Source: Mesorhabditis belari
Taxonomy: Eukaryota > Nematoda > Chromadorea > Rhabditida > Rhabditidae
DNA: 64,000 bases
Direction: 5' to 3'
Assembly: GCA_958450365.1 (NCBI GenBank)
Contig: CAUEEP010000741.1
Span: 690,001-754,000, forward strand
Shown: positions 23,426-51,698 of the stretch, piece after piece
Layout: each line of letters begins with the position of its first letter
How positions within the stretch are numbered: the first letter of the stretch is position 1
The notes under the pieces: generated by a model
Seen by the model: the letters and a program-made list of their open reading frames with translations, nothing else
Told to the model about the DNA's origin: nothing
Database searches by the model: none
Position numbers and translations under genes: made by a program

Positions 23426-24418
23426 CTAAAAAACTCCTTGGGGTTTTCTTCCCGGCCAGCTTTCCTTGGCGTATTTTTTCTTGTGTGGTGCATTATCCTC
23501 CTCATCATCAACATGAATAGCAGCCATTGGGGTCATCGACTCCGTGATTGGTTTGGGCAACGCCTTGTACAATTCGAGATCAGGAGCTGCATTCAGCGTA
23601 ATATTCAACGTTGTCGAGATTGGTGCCTGATATCTCGATGCCTCCCTTGTCGGTCGCACAATTTTCCGTGCTGGCTCCGGTCCCGACGATTGATTCGGAC
23701 GTTTCACCGCCGAAGCTGATGAAATGATGGCCGTTGTGACGAGATTGCGGAAACGCCCAATTGTTGGGTCGACATCTTCAGGATTTATGATATCCTCCTG
23801 CTCAATGAAAGCCACATTGCCCCTTGGTCGTTGCTTTCGTCGTGCCTCCTCATTTGAGATCGGAACCGCCGTGATTCGTCGATTCTGTGCCGTATTGTAT
23901 TCGGTAACTTGCTCAAGTTGGATATCCGTTGGCTGAGTACTCTTGTATTCGTCATCATCTTTCCCTGTTGACTTCAAATACATCTTTTCGCGAATCACAA
24001 ACTTCCTCGATGAGGCGCCCAAGTGAAACTCGGCTCCCGGCTCCAAAAACAGCGGCTTCAATGGCTCCAATTGAATTTTTCCATAAAACGATCCATGACT
24101 GCTGCCCAAGTCGACCAAAGCGAATCGTTGCAGTGTTTCGTGGTAGATCAACAATGCGTGGACACGAGAACACGAAGCGTGTTCAACAACAACATCAACT
24201 TGTTTTGGATTTCTTCCAAAATAGTAGGTCTTCTTCTCGTCGATGAAGACTTTCTGCAGCAATTGACCGTTCTTCACAACATCCAGATGAAATCCACCGG
24301 GTGGCCGCGTTGCCCATTTTGGAATCGGGAATTTCGCCTTATCCGGATCAGTGCTTGAATCGATTTGCGCTGCCTCAGCGGTCTTCGCTTCTTCCGATGT
24401 CGATGGGTCGTTTGCCAT
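23426..24418 (-). CDS. PPP1R8: NIPP1 (nuclear inhibitor of protein phosphatase 1) homologue, FHA domain
   Basis: Single-exon gene of 330 residues. NIPP1 is a nuclear PP1-interacting subunit that binds phosphorylated splicing factors through its FHA domain. After an acidic, Ala-rich leader the sequence FPIPKWATRPPGGFHLDVV matches the NIPP1 family start. The FHA domain (about residues 50-145) has YYFGRNPKQVDVVVEHAS, CSRVHALL, DLGSSHGSFYG and LGASSRKFVIREK, keeping the phosphopeptide-binding Arg, Ser and His. The PP1-binding region follows as NVAFIEQEDIINPEDVDP and TIGRFRNLV. The expected RVxF dock reads GNVAF, so its basic residue is shifted. The first ATG (24418) is used; an in-frame TTG upstream lies behind a TTTTTAG acceptor at 24450, the likely SL site. 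The C-terminus is Lys/Pro-rich and nuclear in character. Confidence 0.93.
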   Translation of the reverse strand: MANDPSTSEEAKTAEAAQIDSSTDPDKAKFPIPKWATRPPGGFHLDVVKNGQLLQKVFIDEKKTYYFGRNPKQVDVVVEHASCSRVHALLIYHETLQRFALVDLGSSHGSFYGKIQLEPLKPLFLEPGAEFHLGASSRKFVIREKMYLKSTGKDDDEYKSTQPTDIQLEQVTEYNTAQNRRITAVPISNEEARRKQRPRGNVAFIEQEDIINPEDVDPTIGRFRNLVTTAIISSASAVKRPNQSSGPEPARKIVRPTREASRYQAPISTTLNITLNAAPDLELYKALPKPITESMTPMAAIHVDDEEDNAPHKKKYAKESWPGRKPQGVF

Positions 24419-25384
24419 TGAAGCGTTTCCTTTCAACAGAGGCGGTACCTAAAAAACAAATATGACAAATAGGTTATGAAATGAAATGAGTAATCAGTTA
24501 GAGTCAATAAGTAGTGAAAGCTATCGAAACAGCGAGGAGATTTTTAAAAGAGGGAAAGTAACGGGTCCACGTTTTAGCATACACCGCGACGCGGTGATTT
24601 TGTGCAACAAAGTTTGTGCATTTGATTTTTATACCATAATTTTTTCTATAATGCATCACGTCGCGGTTACGGTATATGTTTTGGCGAACAAAAATTTGCC
24701 AGTCAATAATTTTTTTCATTCATTATTTTGTTCTCAGATTGTCAACAATTGCGTTATAGCTTTAGTTTAGTGTCAATTCTTATTTCATTGATTGACATTT
24801 GATAGTCTAGTGAATAATAAGTTTTTCCTTATGAGAAAAGCGAATCTAACTCGCTAAAAAGGACTTTTAAGCGGATGCGCCTTTATTGCAAGCTCAAATA
24901 ATGGTGCTAAAGTAGTTGGGGGCACCAGTGTAAATTTATCTCTGTTGAACCAGAGCGCACTAATTTTTGCTTCTAGGGGTTCTAATGACTTAGATTCTTA
25001 ATTTGGTATTTATTTAAGCTTTAGTGATTGTTTTCTAGCTATTTTAAGCAGTTACTGAGATTTTAAGCCGCTTAATTCGGTCCTGCACCTCTAGACCCAG
25101 TGGAAAGAGAGCCACTTTTGAAGGCTCTGAATCGTGGCTCAAACTGGCATGAAAGTTCTTCTGAATGGTTTATAAATGCTTCCAATAGATAGAGTTCAAT
25201 TAATTACCCCAGAAAAAGTTTTTAAAACTAGTGGTAAGTTCGCAAAAAACCGGTATTGACAAACTGCCCCCCCCACTACTAGAGCACCCAAATAATTTGG
25301 TTCGACCTTTGCTACATTTAAAAGCACTAGCTTTCTATTTTTTTCTTGTTTCCATGATTATTTAATTTTGCTTCTTTTCAGGTA
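24419..25384. other. Divergent intergenic region between NIPP1 and rpl-34
   Basis: Must hold both promoters. An imperfect hairpin is visible: ACACCGCGACGCGGTGATTT near 24581 and CATCACGTCGCGGTTACGGT near 24655. No exon is recognised. A run of eight C at 25267-25274 precedes the rpl-34 leader region. Confidence 0.45.
25370..25384 (+). promoter_or_regulatory. Probable SL acceptor of rpl-34
   Basis: GCTTCTTTTCAG ends at 25381, three bases before the start codon. Strong nematode acceptor consensus with no coding exon upstream. Confidence 0.6.
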
Positions 25385-25981
25385 ATGGCACAACGACTTA
25401 CGTACCGAAGACGGCTGTCATACAACACGCCATCAAACAAAACGAAAGTCAAGAAGACTCCAGGAGGAAAACTCGTCTACCAATATGTGAAAAAACGCGG
25501 AAAGGTCCCCAAGTGCGGCGACACCGGAGTCAAGCTCCATGGAGTAAGTCGTTTTTTATTGTAAGCTTTGCCATAAGTATATGCGTGGTGGAATCATTAA
25601 TGATACATTAGCTGTCTATTTTATAGAACCAAAACTTTAGATACTAAAATTTAGCGCGCGCCGAATTCGGTTTTTAGGCCGAAATCTAGCCTTGCTTAGC
25701 GGCCATTAAGTTACGGAATGTTAAAATAACGTTATTGAAGAGTCGAACCTTAACCACAATAATTGATAACTACACTTACTTTGAATGGAACTAATGGTTT
25801 CTTTTAGATTACTTCGGCCCGACCACGTGAACTTTCGAGACTTTCGCGCCGTCACAAGACTGTCTCGCGTGCTTACGGAGGAGTCCTCGCGCCCAACGCC
25901 CTTAAAGAACGAATCATCCGAGCTTTCCTCCTTGAAGAACAGAAGATCGTTGCCAAAGTATTGAAAGCGAAGGCGAAGTAA
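25385..25981 (+). CDS. rpl-34: 60S ribosomal protein L34 (eL34)
   Basis: Two exons (25385-25543, 25808-25981) give 110 residues, the usual eL34 length. This is a large-subunit cytosolic ribosomal protein. It starts [20 protein letters not shown] and continues [51 protein letters not shown] and FLLEEQKIV, ending in a Lys/Ala tail. The Cys pair typical of the zinc-binding form is not obvious beyond the single Cys in PKCGD. Codon use is strongly biased (CTC, GCC, GTC, CGT), as expected of a highly expressed gene. The single intron is 264 nt. AATAAA at 26033-26038, about 50 bp after the stop, is the likely polyadenylation signal. Confidence 0.97.
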
Positions 25982-26032
25982 TTATTTTTGTTGTTTAATT
26001 TTGTTGAGATAAATTGTTCTTACTAGGATACT

Positions 26033-26038
26033 AATAAA
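26033..26038 (+). terminator. Polyadenylation signal AATAAA of rpl-34
   Basis: Canonical hexamer 51 nt after the stop codon, the first AATAAA downstream of the coding region. Confidence 0.6.
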
Positions 26039-26390
26039 TACACATTAATTGTTTGATGGCGGTAAAGTTGAGCGTCGCGATGTTAAATTGAGGGAAAATG
26101 TGGTTTGAGAACCAAAGAAACTTGATGAATAGGAAAATAAAAATGAGCTTTATGAATCAAATGCTATGGTTTATTTATATTGTTGATTACGTTTTGCATG
26201 CGAAGCAAGCAAGTAAGCTCAGACTGGTTGAGAAAGTAAATAGCAGTATTTAAAATTTCCGACGTGGCGAGGAAGACTAAATTCCGAAAATAAATTTTAT
26301 TACAACTGATAAAATACGAAAAATCAAAGTTTGAGGAAAAACTCTGAAAACAGGAAAAAAAAGCGCTTTTCTATGGGTGGAAGCTATCCT

Positions 26391-28517
26391 CTATCTGAAA
26401 TTTGAATGTTTATCAGCATACTCATTGGGCCTTGCCTCATCTGGCTTATACCAATGAAGTTCTTCGGGAAAATCGAGATGAATCACTGTGTTCGCGGCTT
26501 TGATTCCGTAATAGTGCTCACGAGACTAAACTTTCAACTAAATCGTGTTTTTTTTTTGACGGTAAAAGTTTTATCTGTTTTGTAACTCACATTCCTTTCC
26601 ATTCCCTCCGTTCTGATGGTTAATGTCCTCATTATTGCCGGGTATTTCTCTAGTCGATGAACGAAATCCATCCAAGGGGCATCTGAATGGGCAAATTTGA
26701 CTGGTTTTTTAGGAAGAAGTATGTATTTTGTACTCAAAAACAAAAACGCGTTCTTTCTGACGCACTCATTCCTTCATTTCTAGAATGTTGCTGCAAAGAA
26801 GTGATGAATTACACCAGAAAAGGTGCGTTTCATTCAAAGTGGGCAAGTAGTTGCTTTGTTTTCCTTTTTATCAAGAATTATTCTCAAACTTTGCTCCATT
26901 TGTTGTTGAATCTCGGTGCCACGTGTTCCAAGATCATCTAAATCGTACCAAAACTCGTTTTCTCGGCACATCTAAAAGTATATTTAAAATGCAATTACAC
27001 CCTTTAACAATTTAACATCAAAAAATTGCACAAGATCAAATCCAAACCATAATCATTGACGAATATCCAGCCGGGTAATCAGACCTCGGGGCGATCTTTT
27101 CTTCAAGGAAAATTTGAGGTCGAATATAATCCATCACCCAATCCTGTAACGTTCTTTTAGTAGCTGTGATAAAAGCAAACCGTGATACCTCAACACCGGC
27201 TTCTTTCAAATTGATTGTGATCGTGCGTGCCCCACTTTTCCCATAAAAAGCCAGACATTTTGATGGAGAGCTTTCTGTGGCTCTACAGCCCTCCGGTGGT
27301 GTCTCGTACTTACAACTGAAAAAAAAAACACGAATCGATAATTGTTGCATATGTTTCTCCTGACCCCCAAATCTCGTAGTTGTACCAAGAGCCGTCAATC
27401 TCGTATTTTTCATCCGACCAATCATCCAACATGTCCTCTTCTTTGATTTTGAGGTGCGCAAAAAGATTTTCTCCATACGGATCAGTGCTATTTTTTGTGG
27501 CATAGTGGTAAAGATGTTGATAATCGAAATTCATGGCCCTGAAAAAGTTGGAAAAGTTTCTGCCAGAAAGATTACCTACCGTGAATACTCTAATAGACGA
27601 CTACGCGAATTTATGCCATAATGACGGGCGTAAAGTCGCGTAGTCGAACTTTGAACGTCCCGTTCTCCGCGCTCCTTTATGCTACAGTGTGCGCATGAGT
27701 GTCAAATGATAGCCATTGAAATCTAGTATTTTTTGGTACCAAAAGTATAGTTGGGAAAAATCTAGAAGCTAAGAAAGAAACGATTTTCTAAAAAGAAGTT
27801 AGACTACGCGACTGTACAAGGAGATGGCGTTCTATTAGAGTATTTACGGTATGTCTACGTTTCTGAGCCTAGCCTAGCACTTCTGGACAAATCAACAGTA
27901 TCTGACAAACCTTTTTCCGAGCAAATTTGACGAGATGCTCGGGTGGAAGAGTGATCCGCTCTCGTTCACATTTCTTACTCCAAAATTTGTTGTCGATAAT
28001 CGAGTTGAATTGGCGATAAACCTAGACGAGAAATTGGTGTGTACTTTGGCAATTTATGGTCGCTGATAAAAAGGCTAAAAGAAAAAGCTTTATGTTGTTT
28101 ATCAAAAAGTTCATAGTCCATTTGTGCATTTGTCCATTTTGTAGTTTTAATCTGGCTCAAAAATCTGGCGCTGGCATGTCAACAGAACAAGCTTGTAAGC
28201 GGAAAAGCGGGAAATTGAATTTCTTTTTACTTTCAAAGAAAAACTCAACAAATGGGGCAGCTACGCACTGCGACGGAAAAAGCGGACAAACGTGGCTGCC
28301 CCATTTTTTAAGTTTTTCTTTGAAAATAAAAAGATATTCAATTTTCCGCCTTCAAGCCTTCGAAGCGAAAGTATTTTTTTTCAATTTCTCTAAAGTTGCC
28401 TACCATTTTCAGTCGAATCAATGATTTTTCGTCACATCGAATAAAGATTTCCTTCCAAACGTCTAGTGATATCGATTCATCAAATTTTATCCTCTTCGGC
28501 TCCAATTCATCGATCAT
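26391..28517 (-). CDS. F-box protein with FBA domain, copy 2 (frame conflict at exon 2/3)
   Basis: Paralogue of the gene at 21.6 kb with matching exon structure: 28404-28517, 27911-28021, 27365-27538, 27189-27315, 27048-27143, 26890-26971, 26591-26682, 26391-26525. Exons 2, 4 and 5 have the same lengths (111, 127, 96 nt) in both genes. The F-box reads ISLDVWKEIFIRCDEKSLIR, then VYRQFNSIIDNKFWSKKCE. The FBA reads NFDYQHLYHYATKNSTDPYG, CLAFYGKSGARTITINLKE, DWVMDYIRPQIFLEEKIA and YYGIKAANTVIHLDF. Predicted SCF adaptor, as for copy 1. The exon 2 donor leaves phase 0, but the exon 3 acceptor (TTTTTCAG|GGCCATG) needs phase 2, so the frame is broken. An ATG four bases after that acceptor would allow a separate trans-spliced FBA-only product. 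Intron 2 carries a MITE whose end is about 38 bp from that acceptor. Confidence 0.72.
27577..27851. mobile_element. MITE, TACCGTA-end family, in FBA-2 intron 2
   Basis: Left end TACCGTGAATACTCTAATAG, right end CTATTAGAGTATTTACGGTA. Internal marks are ATAATGACGGGCGTAAAGTC, GCTACAGTGTGCGCATGAG and GACTACGCGACTGTAC. Removing it would leave a normal intron of roughly 95 nt. Confidence 0.85.
28205..28362. mobile_element. Hairpin element in FBA-2 intron 1
   Basis: Left arm GAAATTGAATTTCTTTTTAC to AAATGGGGCAGC, and right arm GCTGCCCCATTTTTTAAG to TATTCAATTTTC, are reverse complements around a loop of about 40 nt (CACTGCGACGGAAAAAGCGG). Confidence 0.75.
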
Positions 28518-29678
28518 TTTTCTAGATTTTCTAGATTTTCTAGATAATGACAAATTTGAAAGAAAAATAATAGTTAACAAGAGTTATAAGATTACAATCA
28601 AGATTTAGATAAAAAAAGATAAAAAGATCAGCTAAAAAGTCAAGCCGTTTGCTTTTAAAACCCTTCAAAAACAGTTTTAAACTCCAGCATTAAAGTCTGA
28701 TTTATATAACTTAACTTTCAAAAGGTAAAAAGTTGCTAGCGGTCTCGAACCGGGGAACCCTCGCCTTGCATCCCAAATCACTGCCACTTGGCCAGCTCTG
28801 CAACTGGCGAGCTAGCGGAAGACCGGGTTGTAATGTCGCGGTTTGGTTTTTGAAACAAAACTTTAAATGCGTATAACTTTTGACAGAGTGCTCCGTAGAA
28901 AAAAAAGCTGAATGATCAGCAGAAAATTTAGCGTTTGTCTATGGCTCATTTGATTTGGCCAGCACATCCATTTAAATTTCCCTTGCTAGTACACCAAAAA
29001 GTGCGCATTTACAAGTAAAAAGTAGGCTACTCCTCAAAATCCCAATCGAAATCAGCTATTATAGAAAAAGTAGTCGAAGATTTCCAAAGATAGCCCTTGT
29101 TTTTTCACATTTCCCTTTCTCCACCAAATCTGCAACGAAAACGATCATAAAAAAGACGATCGATCGACATTTTTCTTTTTTTTTTGAGCTCTTTTACATG
29201 GTTTCCCATTTTTAAAAAAACCTTTTTTTGCTGTTCTCTTCCGTTACGCTATTTATTTTCGCATAGTGCAAAATAAACTACACAAGGTTGACATTTCAGA
29301 TAGACAATACAAACTACAGTTATGAGATAACAAAAAAAAAATGAGATTGATCAACCTTTTTCCATATTGAGAACATTTGTTTGTTCCATACATACATTTG
29401 TTTTCAAATTTTGAAAATAAATCAAACTTTTATAAGAGATTTTATGATCGAATGCTTTTTTTAAAAATAAATCTAGTTGAAAGTTTCGATCTGAAAACGA
29501 AAAATGAAATAAGAAAGAAAAGAAATGAGCTTAAATGGAGATTTTCCTTTTTCTACAGCTTTTCACAAAGTTTTTTTGAATTTCTTTATTTTAATCTTTA
29601 TTTGAAACTTTATTTGAATCTTTATTTGAATTTGGCTTTCCTTTTTTTCTTCGTAATTAATATTTCAGCTATCTTCGA
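28518..29678. other. Divergent intergenic region, FBA-2 to prx-1, with a tRNA-like module
   Basis: 28738-28815 is a minus-strand tRNA-like block (TCTCGAACCGGGG as B-box complement, CTTGGCCAGC as A-box side). It is followed by AACTTTAAATGCGTATAACT and TTTGACAGAGTGCTCC, the segment shared with 40035 and 60898. The frame 29377-29682 is AT-rich and reads into the prx-1 outron. No other gene seen. Confidence 0.45.
29655..29668 (+). promoter_or_regulatory. Probable SL acceptor of prx-1
   Basis: TTAATATTTCAG ends at 29668, ten bases before the ATG at 29679. No upstream exon of suitable phase was found. Confidence 0.5.
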
Positions 29679-48404
<18,726 letters not shown>

Positions 48405-49448
48405 ATACATAACTTGGTTTATTCTTATTGTTTATTATTTTTGTTCTAAAATTTGACATTATCATGCCAAAAGCCTCAAAATCTTGCTCAATTTCATCGA
48501 TTGTGATAGCTAGTGTTAGTGTTTGGTTAGTGATAGGATAAATTGTTTGGAATTGGAGGAGGAATGATCATTGTGAGATCGCTGGAATATTTTACAAGAT
48601 CTTGTAATTTTGCTAACAAAAATGACTCACTGCAAAGGTTTAAAGTCAAAAATTGACTTTAAATAAAAATTTATTGAATAACAAAGTTGTGTTTGATTTA
48701 TTTTGTTGTTTGACTAAATATCTTATTAATTTTGAGTTGCTATAAAAGCGAAAATCCTAAAAAATCTCAACCTCCGTAACATTCTGTTAGTACCCACCCC
48801 CATAATGACGGTGGCGGGAGAGTTGCGGAGTTTGCTTTGCAACAGAGTTATTTGTGGCTGGTTGTTTGCTTAAATGCGCTCTTAAGTTCAATAATTGCCC
48901 TGATTTTGGTGTCATCTTATTCTACTTATCGAGATCTACAAAAGACGCAAAATCTTAAAGTACTAGTCGACTTTAGAAAAAAATGAGATTTGCGCAAAAA
49001 AATTGCGGAAACTAACCTACCCCGTAAAGGTGTATCCAGAACACTCTAGTAAAGATTCATCTGGCCTAAGCACTAAGTATATCAAAATTTCGATTGCTTA
49101 AAGTATAATTCCGCATTTTTTCTTGGCTGCAACCCGGGTTATTTGTCGGGAAAAAGTCTTTTGCGTAACTCGCCAATAACCTTCTTCTAAGTGGACGAAT
49201 CTTTATGATTTTGGTTTCATTTTGTTGCACTTATTGAGATCTACAAAATGAAACCAAAATCATAAAGATTGGTCGACTTAGAAAAATGTTATGGCGAGTT
49301 GCGCAAATGACCCTGTTGCGGAAAAAAAAATTTCGGAAACTAGCCTACCCCTTAGTCAGTCAACTTTTGTTGTTAGAAATTTTAACGCCTTGTTTACTAT
49401 ACTCTTTTTCTTTCTTTAAATTTTCAATACATTTTTCTCTTTTCAGTG
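48405..49448. other. Intergenic region prx-1 to lipid phosphatase, with mobile-element remnants
   Basis: 48775-49040 is a decayed TACCGTA-family MITE (TGTTAGTACCCACCCCCATA, ATGACGGTGGCGG). 49043-49345 is a second type of element sharing blocks with 53735-54292. A TTTTCAG acceptor at 49440-49446 precedes the next gene's start by two bases. Confidence 0.55.
49043..49345. mobile_element. Inverted-repeat element, copy 1
   Basis: CTCTAGTAAAGATTCATCTG and GCACTAAGTATATCAAAATT at the left; an internal hairpin of TTATGATTTTGGTTTCATTT with its complement; right end ACTAGCCTACCCC. The 53735-54292 copy contains the same blocks in the opposite order. Confidence 0.65.
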
Positions 49449-51546
49449 ATGCCTTTCGATCGGGTGACGTTGAGCGGTCGATATTTTAACCGACGAGACG
49501 AGGTTGCTGCCGATTGGCGACGAACGTTTCTTCTTGGTGGTTTCCTCGCGGTCATCGATGTCCTCATTTCAACGATAGTTGGCTACGTTGTCTATAAAAC
49601 GTTCAAGGGGTTAGTTTCTTTATTTTTCAGAATCAATTGCAAGATTCTGTTCTTGTTAAATAAAATTATTAACAAGATTCATAAGTTTAAGTTCGTACAT
49701 TCATGCAGTTTCATTCATTCATGCAGTTTTAACGTAAAGCTTGTAGATGTAAATAAATTAGTAAGCTGTTATGATTTTAAACATAAACTTCGTGAAAAAT
49801 TCATTTGATTAATCTAGAGTTTTAAATGAATCTGTAAACTTATCAACCAGCTTTCTATGATACTTTAATTTAACCAGTACTTTACTTTAACTTTTTGATA
49901 CAACCAGCTTTCTATGATACTTTAATTTAACCAGTACTTTACTTTAACTTTTTGATACAACCAGCTTTCTATGATACTTATTTGTTATTTATGTTAAACT
50001 TAAAATTTAGATATTTCATCAATCCAGTCGAGCTCGGGTTCTATTGCAACGATGCAACGATTCGACACCCATGGAGGCCGAACACAATTTCACCGGGAGC
50101 ACTCATCGCTACAATTATTGGGACAACACCGCTGATCATTTGTAAGTTAAATTAAGTGCAGCTCAGTAAAAGCAAAACTTTTTAATTTCTTTCTTTAATA
50201 ATTTAAAAAGTTCCTAAGTAGCCGAAAAGCTTTTAGAGCAGCTGAATATTCCTTTAAACATTGTAGACTTTTAAAATAAACCTAGAGTAACAACATTTGT
50301 TTGTCAACACGTTACGTTTTCTCTTAGGTGTTGCTGAAACACTACTTTTTCGTCTCTCTCAAGGGGTCAATTTGTTGCCAAAATGGGTACGATCGTGTAC
50401 ATTTGAATATTTGAAGTTCATCATCGGTTTCAGCATTTGCATATCGGTTATGGAGGTTAGTTTTGTTTACATCCTAAAAAAAGGTATATTTTTGAAATAT
50501 GCAAGTCGTAATGTTAAAAGTAATAGATATTGAGCATTTAAAACATTGTGCATTGACGCGACAAAACGGAATGGTCCTGGTTTCTTAAAGTTTATTTCTG
50601 TTCAGGTTTTCAAATGCACATTTGGTCGTCTGCGGCCGTATTTTATTGATGTTTGTGTGCCGGATTGGACCAAGATCGATTGCTCGATTGAGAATAATTT
50701 TGTACCAGGGATTTTTTTACGTATTATTAAAGAAATCTTTAGAATTTTGATTTTTAATCTTCTATCAAAAGTAAGATTAATTGTAGATTTAAAGCTTCAA
50801 GTTCTGTAACAAATTGAACAATTGAGCTCTAAAAAGAGTTATCTATTTAAAAATCTGGTTAAAATCTTATCCACGTTGATCATTTATTTTAGATGCTCAT
50901 TGCACGGGTGACCCAATTCGGATACGAAATGCTCGTTCATCGTTTCCATCAGGTCATGCTGCCGCAGCGGCTTTCTACGCGGTCTACATTGTCTTCTACC
51001 TTTATCGTGTCGCTCGAGCCGGCTTCACAAGACTTATCGAGGGTGTGACGGTTTTAATGGGATTGTTGGTTATGGGATGGTTAGTTTGTAAATTTTAACA
51101 GATACAAAACTTACTTGCAAAGGCGAAGAGTTGTGAAGAGATGATGTCTAATTTTTCTAAGAAAGCAAAGTTTTTTAGGACTTTGTTCGTTCTCGTCACT
51201 CGAATCACCGACAACAGGCATCACGTAAATGATGTTATTTTTGGCTCTGGATTAGGCTTGTTTATTTCTATAAATATCCGTATAAGTGCCTCTGTTAGAG
51301 GCATCTTTTTAAACTTATTAGATATCACTAATTGTAAATAGAATTAAGAAATTAATTGTAAATGGTAAATTGTAACTACTTAATTGTAAATAGAATAAAC
51401 CCTAGTTTTTCAGGCTTTATAAATTGCAGTAATTTTAATAATATGAATGTTCAGGTATTGGTTTCGCTTTGCTCACACACTCCCTTCTCACTCGACAACA
51501 TATTTATGAGGAACGAGAAATAAAGAGGAAAATAAAATTCGAATAG
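49449..51546 (+). CDS. plpp-1: Lipid phosphate phosphatase (PAP2 / phospholipid phosphatase)
   Basis: Integral membrane enzyme dephosphorylating phosphatidate, lysophosphatidate and related lipids. Seven exons join in perfect phase: 49449-49609, 50011-50141, 50328-50455, 50606-50720, 50893-51079, 51179-51279, 51455-51546, giving 304 residues, the usual size for this family. Three signature motifs are present: C1 KCTFGRLRP, C2 SFPSGHAAA, and C3 RITDNRHHVNDVIFG with the catalytic His. Hydrophobic segments (ending VDVLISTIVGYVVYK, ALIATIIGTTPLII, YLKFIIGFSICISVM, AFYAVYIVFYLY, VLMGLLVMGW and GSGLGLFISI) fit six membrane helices. The second helix is preceded by the conserved GFYCNDATIRHPW. The ATG follows a TTTTCAG acceptor by two bases. 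It is convergent with the dehydrogenase, whose stop lies 153 bp away. Confidence 0.95.
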
Positions 51547-51698
51547 TGTTTGTTGTTTGTTAGACTGTAACTTGTCATATGTTAAATTCTTTCCTACCTC
51601 GCCTGTGATATATTTTGCGCATTGAATCTTCGTAAATCTGTATTTATTTTATCGGGTTTTTGTTTTATTTTTACGGGATTTTTTGATTGTATAAAGCT

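Noticed and set aside
23438..24358. Several plus-strand ORFs opposite NIPP1
   Set aside because: Antisense shadows of the single-exon NIPP1 coding sequence; the minus-strand frame carries the conserved FHA motifs.
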